Shown: in pieces, positions 10,415 through 23,370 of the stretch
Layout of the letters: each line of letters begins with the position of its first letter
Numbering within the stretch: the first letter of the stretch is position 1
Assembly: GCA_004369085.1 (NCBI GenBank)
Contig: ML210239.1
Span: 1-64,000, forward strand
Reading direction: 5' to 3'
Origin: Coprinopsis marcescibilis
Taxonomy: Eukaryota; Basidiomycota; Agaricomycetes; Agaricales; Psathyrellaceae
DNA length: 64,000 bases
The notes under the pieces: generated by a model
The model's database searches: none
What the model saw: the letters and a program-made list of their open reading frames with translations, nothing else
What the model was told of the DNA's origin: nothing
Program-made: the position numbers and the translations under genes

Positions 10415-13400
10415 CTATGGCTGCGACAACTCTGCGACTGACATCCTCGGATCCACCACCTTTCCGCCATCCAAATCTCTAGCCTTAGTCAAAAGAGCCT
10501 GCACCTCCCCAATACAAGAATTCAACCTCGTCTGCACTTCCCTCGCATTTTCTAATAGTGGCTTGATGTTCTCCGGGGTCAACGCCAAAGTCGGTGCAGT
10601 TCCGCCAAGATTGCTTTGGCTTTGGGCATGGGTCATCGACTGAGAATACATCGGAACGGCAATAGCTTGAGGAGGCATCGACCGCACAGACCCCTTCAAG
10701 CCACCACTGTTCGCGGTGTTGAACTTGCTTGATGAACCAGAAACAGATCGCATGGAAGCCTGAGTACCGGGTTTCGCCCCTCCAGGGACGGAAGTCGAAG
10801 GACCGGGTGCGAGAGACGTCGTCCTTGGAGGCGGCCATGCAGTCGCAGTGGGAGATTCAGCCGTGCTTTCTTGTACGTCTGACAGACGAATAGGCCGAGG
10901 ATTGCTGGGAGGGGAGATCGCGACAGAAGAATCGCTGCTCTGATTCAACGACGTCTGACTCGCATTCGCACTGCTAACATTCCCCGACCGACGGAGACTG
11001 AGCCCGGAGGCGGAGCGAGATGCGTAAGGATCCTGCTGAAGGTATGGCGAGTTGGGTTTACGAAGTTTCTTGCCCTTTGATGCCCCCCGAATTGTAGCCG
11101 ATCCCAACGCTCCATATGTCTTTCCATGTCCATCCAAGTCTGATGCAGAATCGATTTGGTCCCAGTCCTCCTCGTCCTCCTCACGTTTTGGCCACGCCTT
11201 ACCCGCATCTTCCCCACCTTCAGGTCCACTCGCGACTCCAGCACTGCTACCACTTGGCACCCTCGACGAGGCATTCGACTCTGGCCCACTACTCGCCAGT
11301 GTATCCGTTGTCGAATGATTGCCGCTTCTAGTCCCCTTGCTCCCAATACCTATTCTAAAGATGGACGCCAACGACGGTCTTCTAGGACTCTTTGGAGGCA
11401 GCTTAACACCACTATATGAGCTAGGTGGACTGTATGGGGTGCCTTCCCCGTGTCCAAGCAGTTGCTGTTGCTGATGTCTCCCGCTCCTCCTCTGATACTG
11501 ATGACTATCCACCGACGACTCCACACTCAACGAAGTAGTGGACGCCTGCATCGGCTGAGATGTATACACCGCGTCCTGGTCCCTCCCCGCAGCTCCACCA
11601 CCCGTATCAATCACACCCCCACCCTTCCTCAACGCCCTTAACATATCCCTAAAACCACTCATATTCAGCCTCTTCTTCTTTCCAAAAGTCGCCCCTCCCG
11701 AGCCACCGACCCCTCCCCGCTGCTCCCCAGTCACAATACTGTCATCCTCCGATGGCAAAGTAATTGTGCTGCTCATCGGATCATTTCCCCACCTCCAGTC
11801 CCTATTCACGTTCAACGACGACCCAGTCGCAGACGGAACAACGCTCGACGACACAGGCGACACAACCGACGACGGGGACATGGCCGAACTCTCTTCGAGT
11901 ATCACCGAGGGAGAGGCTATCACAGGGTCCTGGACGACAATCGCCCCAGGGTCGGGGTTTTTCAGCATCTCTCTGAGCAGCGTCAACTGCCTGTGGCTCA
12001 GGTCATTTCTTCCGGTCGATGCTCTCCACGATGGCGGGCTCGCAACGGGTGGGTTATTCGTCTGTTGCTGTTGCTGCTGCTGTGTCTGAATCTGTGGATG
12101 CTGATGCGCCGCAAGCCCACCAACCGACACCTGTCTCTGCCCATGGCCAACCACAAGCTCCCTTGAAGGCGTACTCGGCCTCGACTCATCCCCCGCAAGC
12201 GTGATCGCCCTCTCCCTGCTCCTCTTCCCCTTGACCTCGTTCCCAACCCCATGCTGCCCACTACCAACAGGCATCATCAGCGCACTCGTAGACGCACTCG
12301 CACTAAACGCATATTGGCCCGCAGCAGGACTCGCAGGTGTCGAGAAAGCACCGGGACCAGTTCCTCCTCCTCCAGAAGCAGCCCGACTTCCACCTGCACT
12401 CCCGCTACTCCCGTTCCCCAGCTCAACCAAAAGCTCCGCGCACTCCCAAGAGATCCGGTACCGAGAGTTGATGCTATAAAACGCAGCAGACAGGTCCTTG
12501 TACAGCGTCATAACAGCTTCGCCCATCGGCGATACATGCACCGTGGCTGGCCTGGGAAGGTTCAGCGAGCTCCTGCTTGCTTCAGGAGTCGTATTCGACC
12601 GCTTCCTGCCTTTGGGCAAGGCACTGACGAGATTGTTGAAGAAACTGGGAGAAGTCGCCCTGGGCATTTGGTTCTGCTGTTGTTGCTGGAGTCGAGCCTG
12701 TTCCTGCTGCTGCTGCTGGATCTGAACATGCGCCGCTTGCAAATCCAAAATCGCATGGAGCTCATCAACAAGGTTCTCATACGTCGTCTGCAGTGTCTTC
12801 ATATCTACAAATAGCACAGCAAAAATCAGCATTGCATCCCAAAAACGAAACCACCAAAGACAAAAAACTCACGTTCAACATGCCCAGCAAACTCTCTAAC
12901 CATGCCCAAATCGCGCCTCAGACTACTTTGCGCCTGGCTGATCCTCGCGGGGATCTTGAGGTCGCCCAACGAGTTTCTCCTAAACACGTTCCCATTACCA
13001 CTCGTAGCACCAGTGGCTGCGACACCAACAACAACAGCGACAGCAACACCCTCCTTCCTTCGGTCACCAGCCTCCTCTGCACCAACAAGCGCACCCACAC
13101 TCCTCCCGAGACTCGCACTATGGAGCTGCCCAGGCGACGCAGGCAGCCTCTTCGGTTTCGCACTGCCACCACCACCAGTAGTCGATGGCCTCGGACTACT
13201 TCCACGCCCACCATTTCCAGGCGAAGCAGCAGCAAAGTCCTTGACACTCCTAGGCGAAGCAGACGCAGACCCCACAATCGGCGACAGCCTCGGCCCTCCT
13301 CCTGGCCCCAACGACGCAGGTGTATCCAAAGGCGACCCGCTTTTGCCAAACGAGCTGGTACTGGTCGACCCTGACCCAGATACAGAAACCACACTCCCCG

Positions 13401-16400
13401 TTATGGGCGAAAGATTGGGCGACCCAGACACCGCACCACCCATCGACTGGTACCCATCCCTCCCTCGTCCCAGCCTACCATCACTTGCGTCCAGATTCCG
13501 ATCCCGATCTTGGTCCTGATACTCGCGATTCTTCGGTGGCGACGGTGGGTGCAGCTCAATGGGCGGTAACAGCGGCATAGGCGGTGCTCTCTCCACTTGC
13601 CCCACAGAACCAGCATTCTTCGGCTTGATCTTGCTGGCCCTCGGCGTCTTCTGCGTATCCTCCAAAGCCGCCAAACGTTCCTCCTCACGATCGTCTTCTC
13701 CAGATATCGACGGTCGTCTGGACGTAGGAAGTGGCGGCTGCGGCTGCGGTGGTAGCTGAGGTGGCAATTGCGGTGGAGTCTGTGCCGTGCCTACACCACT
13801 CTCCCTCCTCCCACTCCTCCCACTCTCAGTGCTCACCCCCGTGACAGCAGTCCCGGTCGTACCCGTACTCCCACTCGAAATTTGCCTGGACCCAATCCCC
13901 AACATCGCCTGCACATCCCCCATCCGACTCCCCGTCCGACTCACACTCCTCCTCCTCTCCCCACCCAAGCTGCTCCCGCTCCTCGAAGGCGTCGAGGCAA
14001 GGTTGAGATGCGGATAAGACGTACTCGGCGTGAGCGGCCTGCTCCCCCCACCTCCACCCTCGAAAAAGGCTTTGCTCGGTACACTAGCACCACTCTTCGT
14101 CCTCTGATGCCTAGTCGGCGTAACCGTCGCATTCGCATTCGAGCTGGCAAGCGGCACACCACCACCACCAGACGGACTGCTAGTTCCACCCTTGACACCA
14201 GGACTCGCAGACGGGCTCCTCCCACCAACAATACTAAGCCTGCGCACCGTATTCCCCATAAACGCCCTCACACCCCCCACCAACCCTCCCCCACCCTTCT
14301 CCTTCAGCATTTCCTTCCCCATCTCCCTCCTCTCAAAACTCCTCTCCCCCTCTCCCCCATCCTCATCCCCATCCACATCGGTATCCCCAGCAACAAACCC
14401 AACCCTCACCCCACCCCCTGCACGAACATTCCCACTCCTCGACGTGCTCCTCCTCGGCGTAGCATCCAAATCCACACCACCCGCACCACCCACTGCACTC
14501 TTCTTCCTCTCCCTCTCCCTCTCGCGGGTGTTGCCGTAAGACGCGTGCCTCTTCCCTGCATTAGCACCCTTCACAGGCGTACCGACCCCGTTCCCATGCG
14601 CAACAGAAAACGGCCGTCGAGTCCTCGTCGCGTCCCCATCCTTCCTTTCCCGCCCCGGACGCGGCAGCGGCTGCAAAGCCGTCGAGGATTCATGGTCTGT
14701 ATCCGCATCCGTGCCCGTCCCAGTCCCAGCATAGCCACCAACATTGCTATGAGCCGCGGATAAATGACTGGCGTTGGAATTGGAATTGGAATTAGCACTA
14801 GCAGCCATCCTCAGCTGCACAAACCCCAAACTCTTGCGCTTCACAAGTTTGCTGGGCGTGAGGATCAAATGTCCCGGTTTATCCCTGCTTCCCCCTGCTG
14901 CTGCTGCTGCTGCGTCTCCTGCTTTAGCCCCCCTCACACTCAAATCACTCATACTCGCGCTCCCCGTACTGCAGTACCCCCCACCTCCACCACCCACACC
15001 ACCGCCTCCACCACCCGCCGTACCCGGCCGACCGCCCCCCAAATCAACTCCTGCACCTGCGGCACCTCCCGCTCTTCCCGCATTCGCACCACCTGCCGCA
15101 CTGGAGGGACTACCCACCCCGTTGCCCGCATTGACGTTCGAACTGGAACCCCGAAAAAACGCCCCAGCACGGTTATGCAACGACGACAGGGACGACCTCG
15201 GGCGGGGGAGGTGCACATCATGCTCCCTTTCCCTTTCCCTATCCCTCTCTTGTTCCCTCTCTCTCTCAAGGTCCCTGTCCCGCGCCCTCTCAATCAACTG
15301 CAGCTGCAGCTGCTCGGCATTTTGCTCTTCCTCCCCGCCCGTACTCGCCCCAACACCCGCACCGGAGCCTGAAGCAGCAGTATCAACACTAACACTCCCC
15401 CCTCTCTTCCTCCTCACCCCTCCCCACCCTTTCCGCGTCACGCTCCCAATACGGCTCAACAACGACGTCCCTTCCTTCTGTTTCGAACTCGGTGTGGAGG
15501 GTACACTCGGGTGTGTCGTCGCAGCAATCGGATTGGCTACGGTTGTAGCCGCATTAGCTGTAGCCGCAGTCGAAGATACTGGAGCAGGAACAGCAGGAGC
15601 AGCCGCACCCACACCCGAACTCGCACCACTGGTAGACCTCGAAGGCGTAGCAGGCACCGAAAGCGGCTGCATCTGCATCCCTCCCCCACCGCGCCCCCAA
15701 CCAGCCCTAGGCGAAGGCGAAGGCGACGGCGTCCTCGGGGGCTCATACCCACCCACATCCAACTCCCCATCCGAGAACGAATACGCATACGCATAAGGGT
15801 ACCTCCCCCCTGCGCCTCCCCCTTCGCCTCCTTCCCGCGAAGCAGCATCCAACGCCCCTCCAAAACTCCTCCTCCCACCTCGTCCCGCACTCGCATCCAA
15901 CGCCCCACCCAAACTTCTCCTCCCAGCCCCTCCTCCTCCTCCACCAACAACCTGCATCTCATACACCCCTCCCCCCGCAGCAGACGGCCCAGGCCGGCTC
16001 TTCTTCCTCAGCCTCCTCCGCTGCTTATGGATCGGCGGCGACGGCGGGAGGTTCGCCAGACTCCCTCCATAGCCATGCTGGCCCCCGCCCAAAGTCGCGT
16101 GGCCATAGCCGCTGCTGGCACGGGACCCAGGGCGCAGATAGGCGGTGCTCCCAAAGGACTTGACCGTCTCCGCTCCTCCGCCCGGGACGCTGAAGACCGA
16201 GCTCGTGGGCGACCTGGGGGCGGGGTGCGGGGAGGTCGAGCTTGGGTTGGGTGGGATGCGGAGTGGTTCGTAATGCAGCTGGTGAGGTGATGTGGATGTT
16301 CCTGCAGATGTAGATGTAGATGTGGACGCAGTGACAGCGATAGGGGCAGGCGAGAGGAAAGGACTAGGGATGGCCGGGACAGGCGGCGCCCGCTCGTCGA

Positions 16401-17892
16401 AAGCCTTCCCCTTCCCCCTCGAAGGTGACGAAGCGTGCAGCCGAGCCAACACGCCCCTTCTCGACCGGGCAGTAACAGTCTTATCCTCCTCATCCTCATA
16501 CCGGTACCCAAAATCTCCAAAGTCCCCTTCTCCCCCATCATCGTCGTGGCGAGGACTACCAGGCTTCCCACCCCTCCTAACCCTCCGCCTCCGCCTCCTC
16601 CGCGTCCCATGTTCGTCAAACTCCTCTCCTTCCGAAGACGAGGAGCTGGAGCTGGAGCTCAGATCAAGCTCCGCATGCTGAGGCTGCAGCGGCACAAACT
16701 GCAAATGGCCTGCAGGCGGCGCATGGTCGAACCCGTCTTCCTCGTCGTCATCGTCCTCATCATCAGCGCTAGACTGTACTGGATTCTCAAGCGCAGCCAC
16801 AGGCGCGACGGGCTGCACCCTCCTCCTCCTTCTCCCGCTGCTCCCAGTCTTCCGCCGGGTGCTGTGGGTCGGCGGGCCCAGTCCGAATTCCTCATCCCAG
16901 CTCTCGTGTTCCTCGCCGTCCTCGAACGCCTCCCCTGTATCTGTACGACGCGTCGAGACGGTGTGCTTTGAACTGCGCAGCGGTGAAGATGCAGACGCAG
17001 CTACAGACGCAGACGTAGTGCGGACCGGCGAATCTGTCCCATCTTCAAAATCATCGTCCCAATTCTCGGTTGGCTGTAGAGAGTTGAGGTTGGGATCGGC
17101 GTGTGCGTGGAGGGGATCGTCGTGGGCTTGCAGGTCGTGGTTGTTGTCGCTGGTGTTACGGCTGTGGGTGCGGGTGCGCGGGGAAGGGGTGTCCACGTTC
17201 GTAGCATCCGCAAACAGCCTACGTGAGGGCGTCGAGAAGTGTTTCCCGAACCCAAATGTGTCGTTACCATCTTCGTCTTCGTCTTCGTCGTCCTCGGCCC
17301 ATTGGGCGAGTGAGGGCGGTATGCTGGATTTACTCGCCCGGTTGCGTTTTGGGTTACTCGTGTTGGCATTGGTATTGGTATTGGCATTAGCATTGGTATT
17401 GCTGTTGGTATTGGTATTGGCGTTGGCGTTGGTATTAGTCGCATTCGCGAACGAGGAAGCCAGGGGATGGGTATGGGAAGCTCTGACAGGCGACACATTC
17501 TCCGCATCCCAGTCCTCCTCCGTATATTGCGAGCTAGCAACGGACATGCGCGCCCTAAGCGTCACCGCGAATTCGTCTTCGCGCTCCTGCGCCCCGCCTG
17601 TCCCTCGTCGGATATCATAATCGTGTGCTTCATACTCGTCGTCGTCATCCCTGTCGTGTAGATTACGAGAATGCCCAGGTGGCTGGACGTGCGTAAGAGG
17701 CCGCCTCGCACGCGCAGATTGCGGTTTTTTGACTGGAGAGTTGGTCTGTGATTGCTGGAACTCGAAATCATCGTCCCAGTTCTCCGATGGGGCTATGTAA
17801 TTGAAAGTAATCAGTAAACATGGACGTGGACGTGGATTGGCCTGTAGGCTAAACGGAGACATACCGAACGTCCCAGTCACAGCCGTTGACAT
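10415..17892 (-). CDS. giant low-complexity protein with WDDDF motifs, Byr4/Bfa1-like candidate
   Basis: Three exons (17892-17865, 17792-12873, 12804-10415), with introns of 72 and 68 nt, join to 2,446 codons. The first intron removes a poor N-terminus so that residue 9 runs straight into APSENWDDDFEF. Further acidic motifs follow: TENWDDDFEDG (near 17060) and ESWDEEFGLG (near 16900). Most of the middle is low-complexity Ser/Gly/Ala/Arg/Pro with Asn/Thr-rich, Arg/Glu-rich and poly-Gly tracts. The only ordered parts seem to be the motif region and the C-terminal third, where GDLKIPARISQAQSSLRRDL begins a predicted helical segment that crosses the second splice site. Repeated Trp-Asp acidic motifs recall the Byr4/Bfa1 regulator of the septation network; the C-terminal block also recalls other fungal cell-cycle regulators, such as those annotated as Nif1. 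The assignment is tentative, the gene structure is not. Confidence 0.75.
17346..17456 (-). repeat. hexanucleotide microsatellite inside the WDDDF gene
   Basis: A GTATTG/GCATTG-type hexamer (plus strand) is repeated about 15 times in frame and encodes alternating Asn-Thr and Asn-Ala dipeptides. Because the unit is six bases, copy-number change keeps the frame open, so length variation between strains is likely. Confidence 0.8.
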
Positions 17893-19047
17893 CGTCTACT
17901 AGACCCAGTACTAGTGGTCCTCCTCCAATTCTCAATTTCCATCCACCGAAATACGCGATTCGATCCTTGTATTGCCTCAGTTGTCGTCTACTTAAGCTCT
18001 TGATCCCTAATGCTATAGTGCTCGTGCTGGCTATGCACACGTCAATAACGAACTGCATCATGTTGATACCGACATACCAAATCAATTACGATTCCAATGT
18101 TCACAGTTAGCGCCAAAGCTAGAGTCACAACGCAAGCAGAGGGTAGTAATAAAGCAGGATGCGCTTGTGCCAGCGCAAGACAAGGTTGTGGGTGATGTGG
18201 TTAGGTTAGGGTCAGCCCACCGGCCACAGTCAATCAACAAACCGAATCCATCAGTCTTGGCTCCCACACTCTGACCCTTATTCCAAGTTTATTCCCAACA
18301 CCGTCACCGTCGCCAGCGACCAGCTTTCCCTGTGAATCAATGTAAGAGGTGAAGAGAACTTGTATTCCGCCAGGGGCCTGATATATCATACACTAGCAGC
18401 TCATTAATCAGTAAAGGTGCTATATCACGAATCAAATTGGGTGACATGAGCCTCGAGGCTCGACAGCCTCGTGTTCGCGCTTGTTGATCGTTTTGCCCAA
18501 CGCTCTTGGGTCTTCGTGCGAATCTATAACAAGTAAACGAGGTACAGTGAACACACTTAAAGTTCCCAATCCTCGGTACCACTATGGTGGTATCGCATTC
18601 TGCTTAATGGGCCCTTGTGTTGGGTGCTTTGAATCTGACGGACAAGCTACACGATGGGGCTTGCGATAGATTCGAGTTGTTGCGGATAAAAACCTTGGTC
18701 CACCCAATGATCTTCCGCCTGATCGTCATCGTTTCTTGAGATTACCTGTGGTGGATTGCTCTCAGACGACAAAATTGATATGGTGTCTCACTCGCTGATT
18801 CAGGTAGTTCGGGAAATATGAAAGCCAGGCGAGGCTGGCAAGATTTTCGTCCGGACGTTGGTGAACTCAACATGAATTTGCAATGCGTAAAATACGAGTG
18901 AAAGACTATATACAACGGCAACCCTCTGTACTATATAGGACGAGTCCAAGCCGACTAAGTAATTATTATACATACAAACGAACGAAGTAAATAAATAAAT
19001 AAAGATAAGATTACACTATGTACACATCCAATCAATCGAAAGCACAA
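17893..19047. other. intergenic region
   Basis: Holds the promoter of the WDDDF gene (to the left) and the 3' flank of the repeat-domain gene that ends at 19048. Both genes are on the minus strand. I see no further gene or repeat. Confidence 0.5.
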
Positions 19048-22000
19048 TCACTTTCTTCTCCCAACCACTGGCCTAGCCGCAGGTCTTGCAGCCGCAGGTC
19101 TCGCAGCCACAGGAGCCTTCTTCAACACTGGCGCCTGAACCTTCCTCTGCGGCGTCACAGCCGGCTTCCGAGCTTGCACATTCGGCTTGTTCGCCCCACC
19201 GCGTCGATTGTTGTTGGCAGCAGCGGGCCTAGCAGCGGCTGCACGACCCTTGGCCTGCGCTGCGGGTTGGCGTCGAGCTGGCGCTGCAGCCTTGGCCCGA
19301 GCTGGTGCCGCCCTCCCGCGATTGGCAGGCGCAGCACCTTGTCGACCTTTCGCTGGCTGGCCGTTCGGTCGTCCTGGCTGCCTCCTCGCTGCACCCTGCG
19401 CCTTGCCCGCATTAGCTCGCGCTGGCTTGCCACGCGCAGCGGCTCCGCCTGCTCTAGCCGCACCAGCACCACCCTTGGCTCCAGGTCGGCCAGCGGCACC
19501 TCGTCCAGCTGCTCTGGTTGCACCAGCGCGACCCTTGGCTCCTCCAGCTGCTCTGTTCGCACCCGCACCCGCACGTCCCTTGGCTCCAGGTCGGGCGGCG
19601 GCTCCTCGGCCTGCTGCTCTGGTTGCACCAGCGCGACCCTTGGCTCCTCCAGCTGCTCTGTTCGCACCCGCACCACCACGACCCTTCGCTGCAGCACCAG
19701 CGCGACCCTTAGCTCCTCCAGCTGCTCTAGCTCCAGGTCGGGCGGCGGCTCCTCGTCCAGCTGCTTTGGTAGCACCTCCACGCTTCGTTGCAGCACCTCT
19801 TGCAGCACCAGCGCGACCCTTGGCTCCAGGTCGGGCGGCAGCACCCCTCGCAGCGCCAGCGCGACCCTTGGGTCCAGCTGCCCTGTTTGCACCCGCACCC
19901 GCTCGTCCCTTAGGTCCAGGTCGTGTGGCGGCGCCTCGTCCCGTTGCTTTAGCTGCACCAGCACGGCCCTTGGCTCCAGGTCGGGCGGCAGCACCCCTTG
20001 CAGCACCAGCGCGACCCTTGGCTCCAGGTCGGGCGGCGGCTCCTCTAGCAGCACCCTTGGCACCGGCGCGGCCCCTAGCTCCAGGTCGGGCGGCAGCTCC
20101 TCGTCCAGCTGCTCTGTTTGCACCAGCTCGGCCCTTCGCTCCAGTAGCAGCACCCCTTGCAGCACCAGCTCGACCTTTCGCTCCGGCTCGTGTAGCGGCG
20201 CCTCGTCCAGCTGCCCTGTTTGCACCAGCACGACCCTTAGCCCCAGGTCGGGCGGCGGCACCTCGTCCGGCAGCACCCCTGGCAGCCCCAGCACGACCCT
20301 TAGCTCCAGGTCGAGCAGCGGCTCCTCTGGCAGCACCCTTAGCACCGGCGCGGCCCTTTGCTCCAGCTGCCCTGTTGGCACCAGCTCGACCCTTTGCTCC
20401 AGGTCGAGCGGCGGCTCCTCGTCCAGTTGCTTTACCTGCACCACCACGGCCCTTAGCTCCAGCACGACCTTTGGCTCCAGTTCGGGTAGCGGCACCTCGT
20501 CCAGCTGCCCTGTTTGCACCACCGCGGCCCTTAGCTCCAGTTCGTCCAGCAGCGCCTCTCGAAGCACCCCTGTTTGCACCAGCACGACCTTTGGCTCCAC
20601 CTCGTGTGGCTGCGCCCCTTGCAGCACCAGCGCGGCCCTTAGCTCCAGCTCGTCCAGCAGCACCCCTGTTCGCTCCAGCACGACCTTTGGCTCCAGCTCG
20701 GGTAGCGGCACCTCGTCCAGCAGCCCGATTTGCACCTGCACGACCTTTGGCTCCACCTCGTGTGGCAGCGCCTCGTCCAGCGGCACCCCTCGCAGCACCA
20801 GCGCGGCCTCTTGATCCAGCTCGTCCAGCAGCACCGCGGTTGGCACCAGCGCGGCCCTTAGCTCCACCTCGAGTCGCAGCGCCTCTTGCAGCACCTCTGT
20901 TCGCGCCAGCCCGACCTCTTGCTCCACCACGAGTCGCAGCACCTCGTCCAGCTGCCCTATTTCCACCTGCACGACCTTTGGCTCCACCTCGGGTAGCGGC
21001 ACCTCGTCCAGCTGCGCGATTGGCACCAGCACGACCGGCTCGGCCAGCGGCACCCCTCGCAGCACCAGCGCGGCCTCTTGATCCAGTTCGTCCAGCAGCA
21101 CCCCGATTGGCACCAGCACGACCCTTAGCTCCAGGTCGGCCGGCAGCACCTCTTGCAGCACCTCTGTTTCCACCAGCACGTCCTCTTGCTCCGCCTCGAG
21201 TCGCAGCGCCTCGTCCAGCTGCCCTATTTCCACCTGCACGACCTTTGGCTCCACCTCGTGTGGCAGCGCTTCGTCCGGCTGCGCGATTGGCACCAGCACG
21301 GCCTGCTCGGCCAGCAGCACCCCTCGCAGCACCTCGATTGGCACCAGCACGTCCTCTTGCTCCGCCTCGAGTCGCAGCACCTCTTGCAGCACCTCTGTTT
21401 GCACCAGCCCGTCCTCTTGCTCCACCTCGTGTGGCAGCGCCTCGCCCAGCTGCGCGGTTTGCACCAGCACGACCGGCTCGACCAGCAGCACCCCTCGCAG
21501 CACCAGCGCGGCCTCTTGATCCAGCTCGTCCAGCAGCACCGCGATTGGCACCAGCGCGGCCCTTAGCTCCACGTCGAGTCGCAGCGCCTCTTGCAGCACC
21601 TCTGTTCGCGCCAGCACGTCCTCTTGCTCCACCTCGAGTCGCAGCACCTCTGTTCGCGCCAGCCCGACCCCTTGCTCCACCACGAGTTGCAGCGCCTCTT
21701 CCAGTCGCCCTGTTTGCACCAGCCCGACCTCTTGCTCCACCTCGAGTTGCAGCACCTCTGCCAGCTGCCCTATTTGCGCCAGAACGACCGGCTCGGCCAG
21801 CGGAACCTCTTGCAGCACCCCTGTTCGTACCAGCGCGTCCTCTTGCACCACCTCGAGTCGCAGCACCTCGGCCAGCGGAACCTCTTGCAGCACCCCTGTT
21901 TGTACCGGCGCGTCCTCTTGCTCCACCTCGAGTCGCAGCACCTCGTCCGGCTGCCCCGTTCGCACCACCACGACCTCTTGCTCCACCTCGAGTTGCAGCA

Positions 22001-23146
22001 CCTCTTCCCGCTGCCCTACTCGCACCAGCACGACCGGCTCGGCCAGCGGAACCTCTCGCAGCACCTCTGGTTGCACCAGCTCGAGTGGCGGCGCCTCGTC
22101 CAGCTGCCCGATTTCCACCAGCACGACCAGCGGCACTCGCAGCACCCCTACTCGCACCAGCACGACCTCTCGTTGCAGCCCCGGACGTCCGGCCCGTCGA
22201 TGTCCGTGCGTTGGGCGACTTGGCGGACGCAGAGCCTCGAGTAGCTCCGTTGGCCGCGGCGGGAGCACTTCTGGCCTTGGCCGCTCCGGCGGTCGTCTGC
22301 TTGCCCGTCTGTCCTCCAGCGGCTGCCTGCTTTGGTCTGATGGCGCACGAAGCTCCGTCCCTCGCACAAAGATCGGCCCCTCCAGAACCTCCGGGCTTGT
22401 TGTCTTCCGTCGCCTTTCGCTTGGCTTTTTGCTTGTCGGGGTCGGCGGGCTTTCCCACCGGTTTCTCAGCCTCTTCAGACCGCTCTCGCTTCTTCGATCC
22501 TGAACCTGACGCCGGTTCGGCCAGCTTTGCCTTTTCAACTCGAGTGGCCTCTGCCTTTTTCCGTGTACCCGCGTCGGTTTTATCGCGGACGGTCTGGGCG
22601 GTTGAGGCATAGTATGTATTGAACTCTTGCAACTTTGGATCAGTCGCTGGAATTTTCCCGTCGGCCGAGAGCTTATCCATTGTCTTCTTGGTGAAGTCGA
22701 GACAGTTCGAGAACTCTCCTGCTGGCTCTCCGGGCCCAGGGATTCTCGACGCCGGAACCGTTTTCATGGCGTTGATAACGTCGTCCTTCGAAGCATTTGG
22801 CAAGTCGAAGGTTATCTTCTTGTGAGCATCCTTGAGCGGGATGTTCATGACCTTCCCATCCTTGTCTTTCCGAGGACCGTCGTATACCATCTGTCTGTAA
22901 AAGAGTCAGTGACAACGCTGCTAGTGAGGTGCAAGGAATTGCTCACCCAGCCGTTGCACTTGTCGCGTCCGTGTCAATCACAGTTTCGTGGACTTGACCG
23001 CTGTCGGTGCTGTCGCCCTCATGAATGGCCAATCCATAATGCCAGTTGGCGGTGTTCTTCTGCGTCTCCCGAAGGGTAACCTTTACGGCCAATGTTGAAA
23101 CCGTCGCGCCTAGCAAGCAGGCGCAGTATAAGACCTTTGACCGCAT
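19048..23146 (-). CDS. paralogue 1: secretory His/Cys-motif protein with giant Ala-Gly-Arg repeat domain
   Basis: Exon 1 is 23146-22947 and exon 2 is 22894-19048 (phase 2 intron of 52 nt), 1,349 codons in all. Residues 1-20 are a signal peptide (LYCACLLGATVSTLA). Then follow the two family motifs: W-H-Y-G-L-A-I-H with His36 before the intron, and N-C-L-D-F-T-K-K after it. This order (His, then Cys in an NC-x-x-F context) is that of permuted papain-like folds such as LRAT and PPPDE. A Lys/Glu-rich stretch with KKRER and KAKRK clusters leads into about 1,000 residues of repeats near GRGAATRGGARGRAGANRAA. The protein ends in VVGRRK and lacks the ER-retrieval tail of its two paralogues. The reading frame is proven by the signal peptide and by homology to paralogues 2 and 3; two other long frames over the repeat are by-products. 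The function is unknown. Confidence 0.85.
19440..22200 (-). repeat. degenerate about 60-bp tandem repeat encoding Ala/Gly/Arg domain
   Basis: Roughly 2.8 kb of imperfect repeats built from 12-, 24- and 60-bp steps. It encodes blocks such as RGAATRGGA, GRAGANR and GAAARPGAKGRAG. Arg/Lys recur every three to five residues and there are almost no acidic residues, giving a very basic, disordered domain with RGG-like motifs. The repeat has no stop codon in three of the six frames. Array length is likely to vary between strains and to be collapsed in short-read assemblies. Confidence 0.9.
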
Positions 23147-23219
23147 GATGCGGCCTTAAGGATAGATATCGGTATGTAGTACAGAGGGTAGCGGTCTGTG
23201 TATCGAGAACGAGTTTGGA

Positions 23220-23227
23220 ATATATAT
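23220..23227 (-). promoter_or_regulatory. TATA-like box of paralogue 1
   Basis: An ATATATAT run about 75 bp upstream of the ATG at 23146, read on the minus strand, in the right place for a core promoter. Confidence 0.45.
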
Positions 23228-23370
23228 CCTGTCATCTGGACGAACGAGGCTAGTCTAGTTTGGTCCGATGGTTTCTACGGTACGCTTCCAGCGGAACTGC
23301 CCCAGCCTGGGTATCCCGGTGTCTTTTTCAAATCTGCATAAAATAATCTGTCTTGTGGCCCTTTCAATTG

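Noticed and set aside
13768..16290. Several long plus-strand Arg/Pro/Thr-rich frames
   Set aside because: Shadows of the low-complexity WDDDF gene on the minus strand.
18180..18215. GGTTAGGTTAGGGTC, telomere-like repeat
   Set aside because: Only about two units, with no array and in an ordinary intergenic region.
19155..22610. Minus-strand Leu/Glu/Val-rich frame of 1,151 codons
   Set aside because: A frame-shifted reading of the same array; the true frame is fixed by the signal peptide, intron phase and two paralogues.
19187..22612. Plus-strand Ala/Pro-rich frame of 1,141 codons
   Set aside because: It is the complement of the repeat domain of paralogue 1; it has no signal, splice logic or homology, and its openness follows from the repeat's base pattern.
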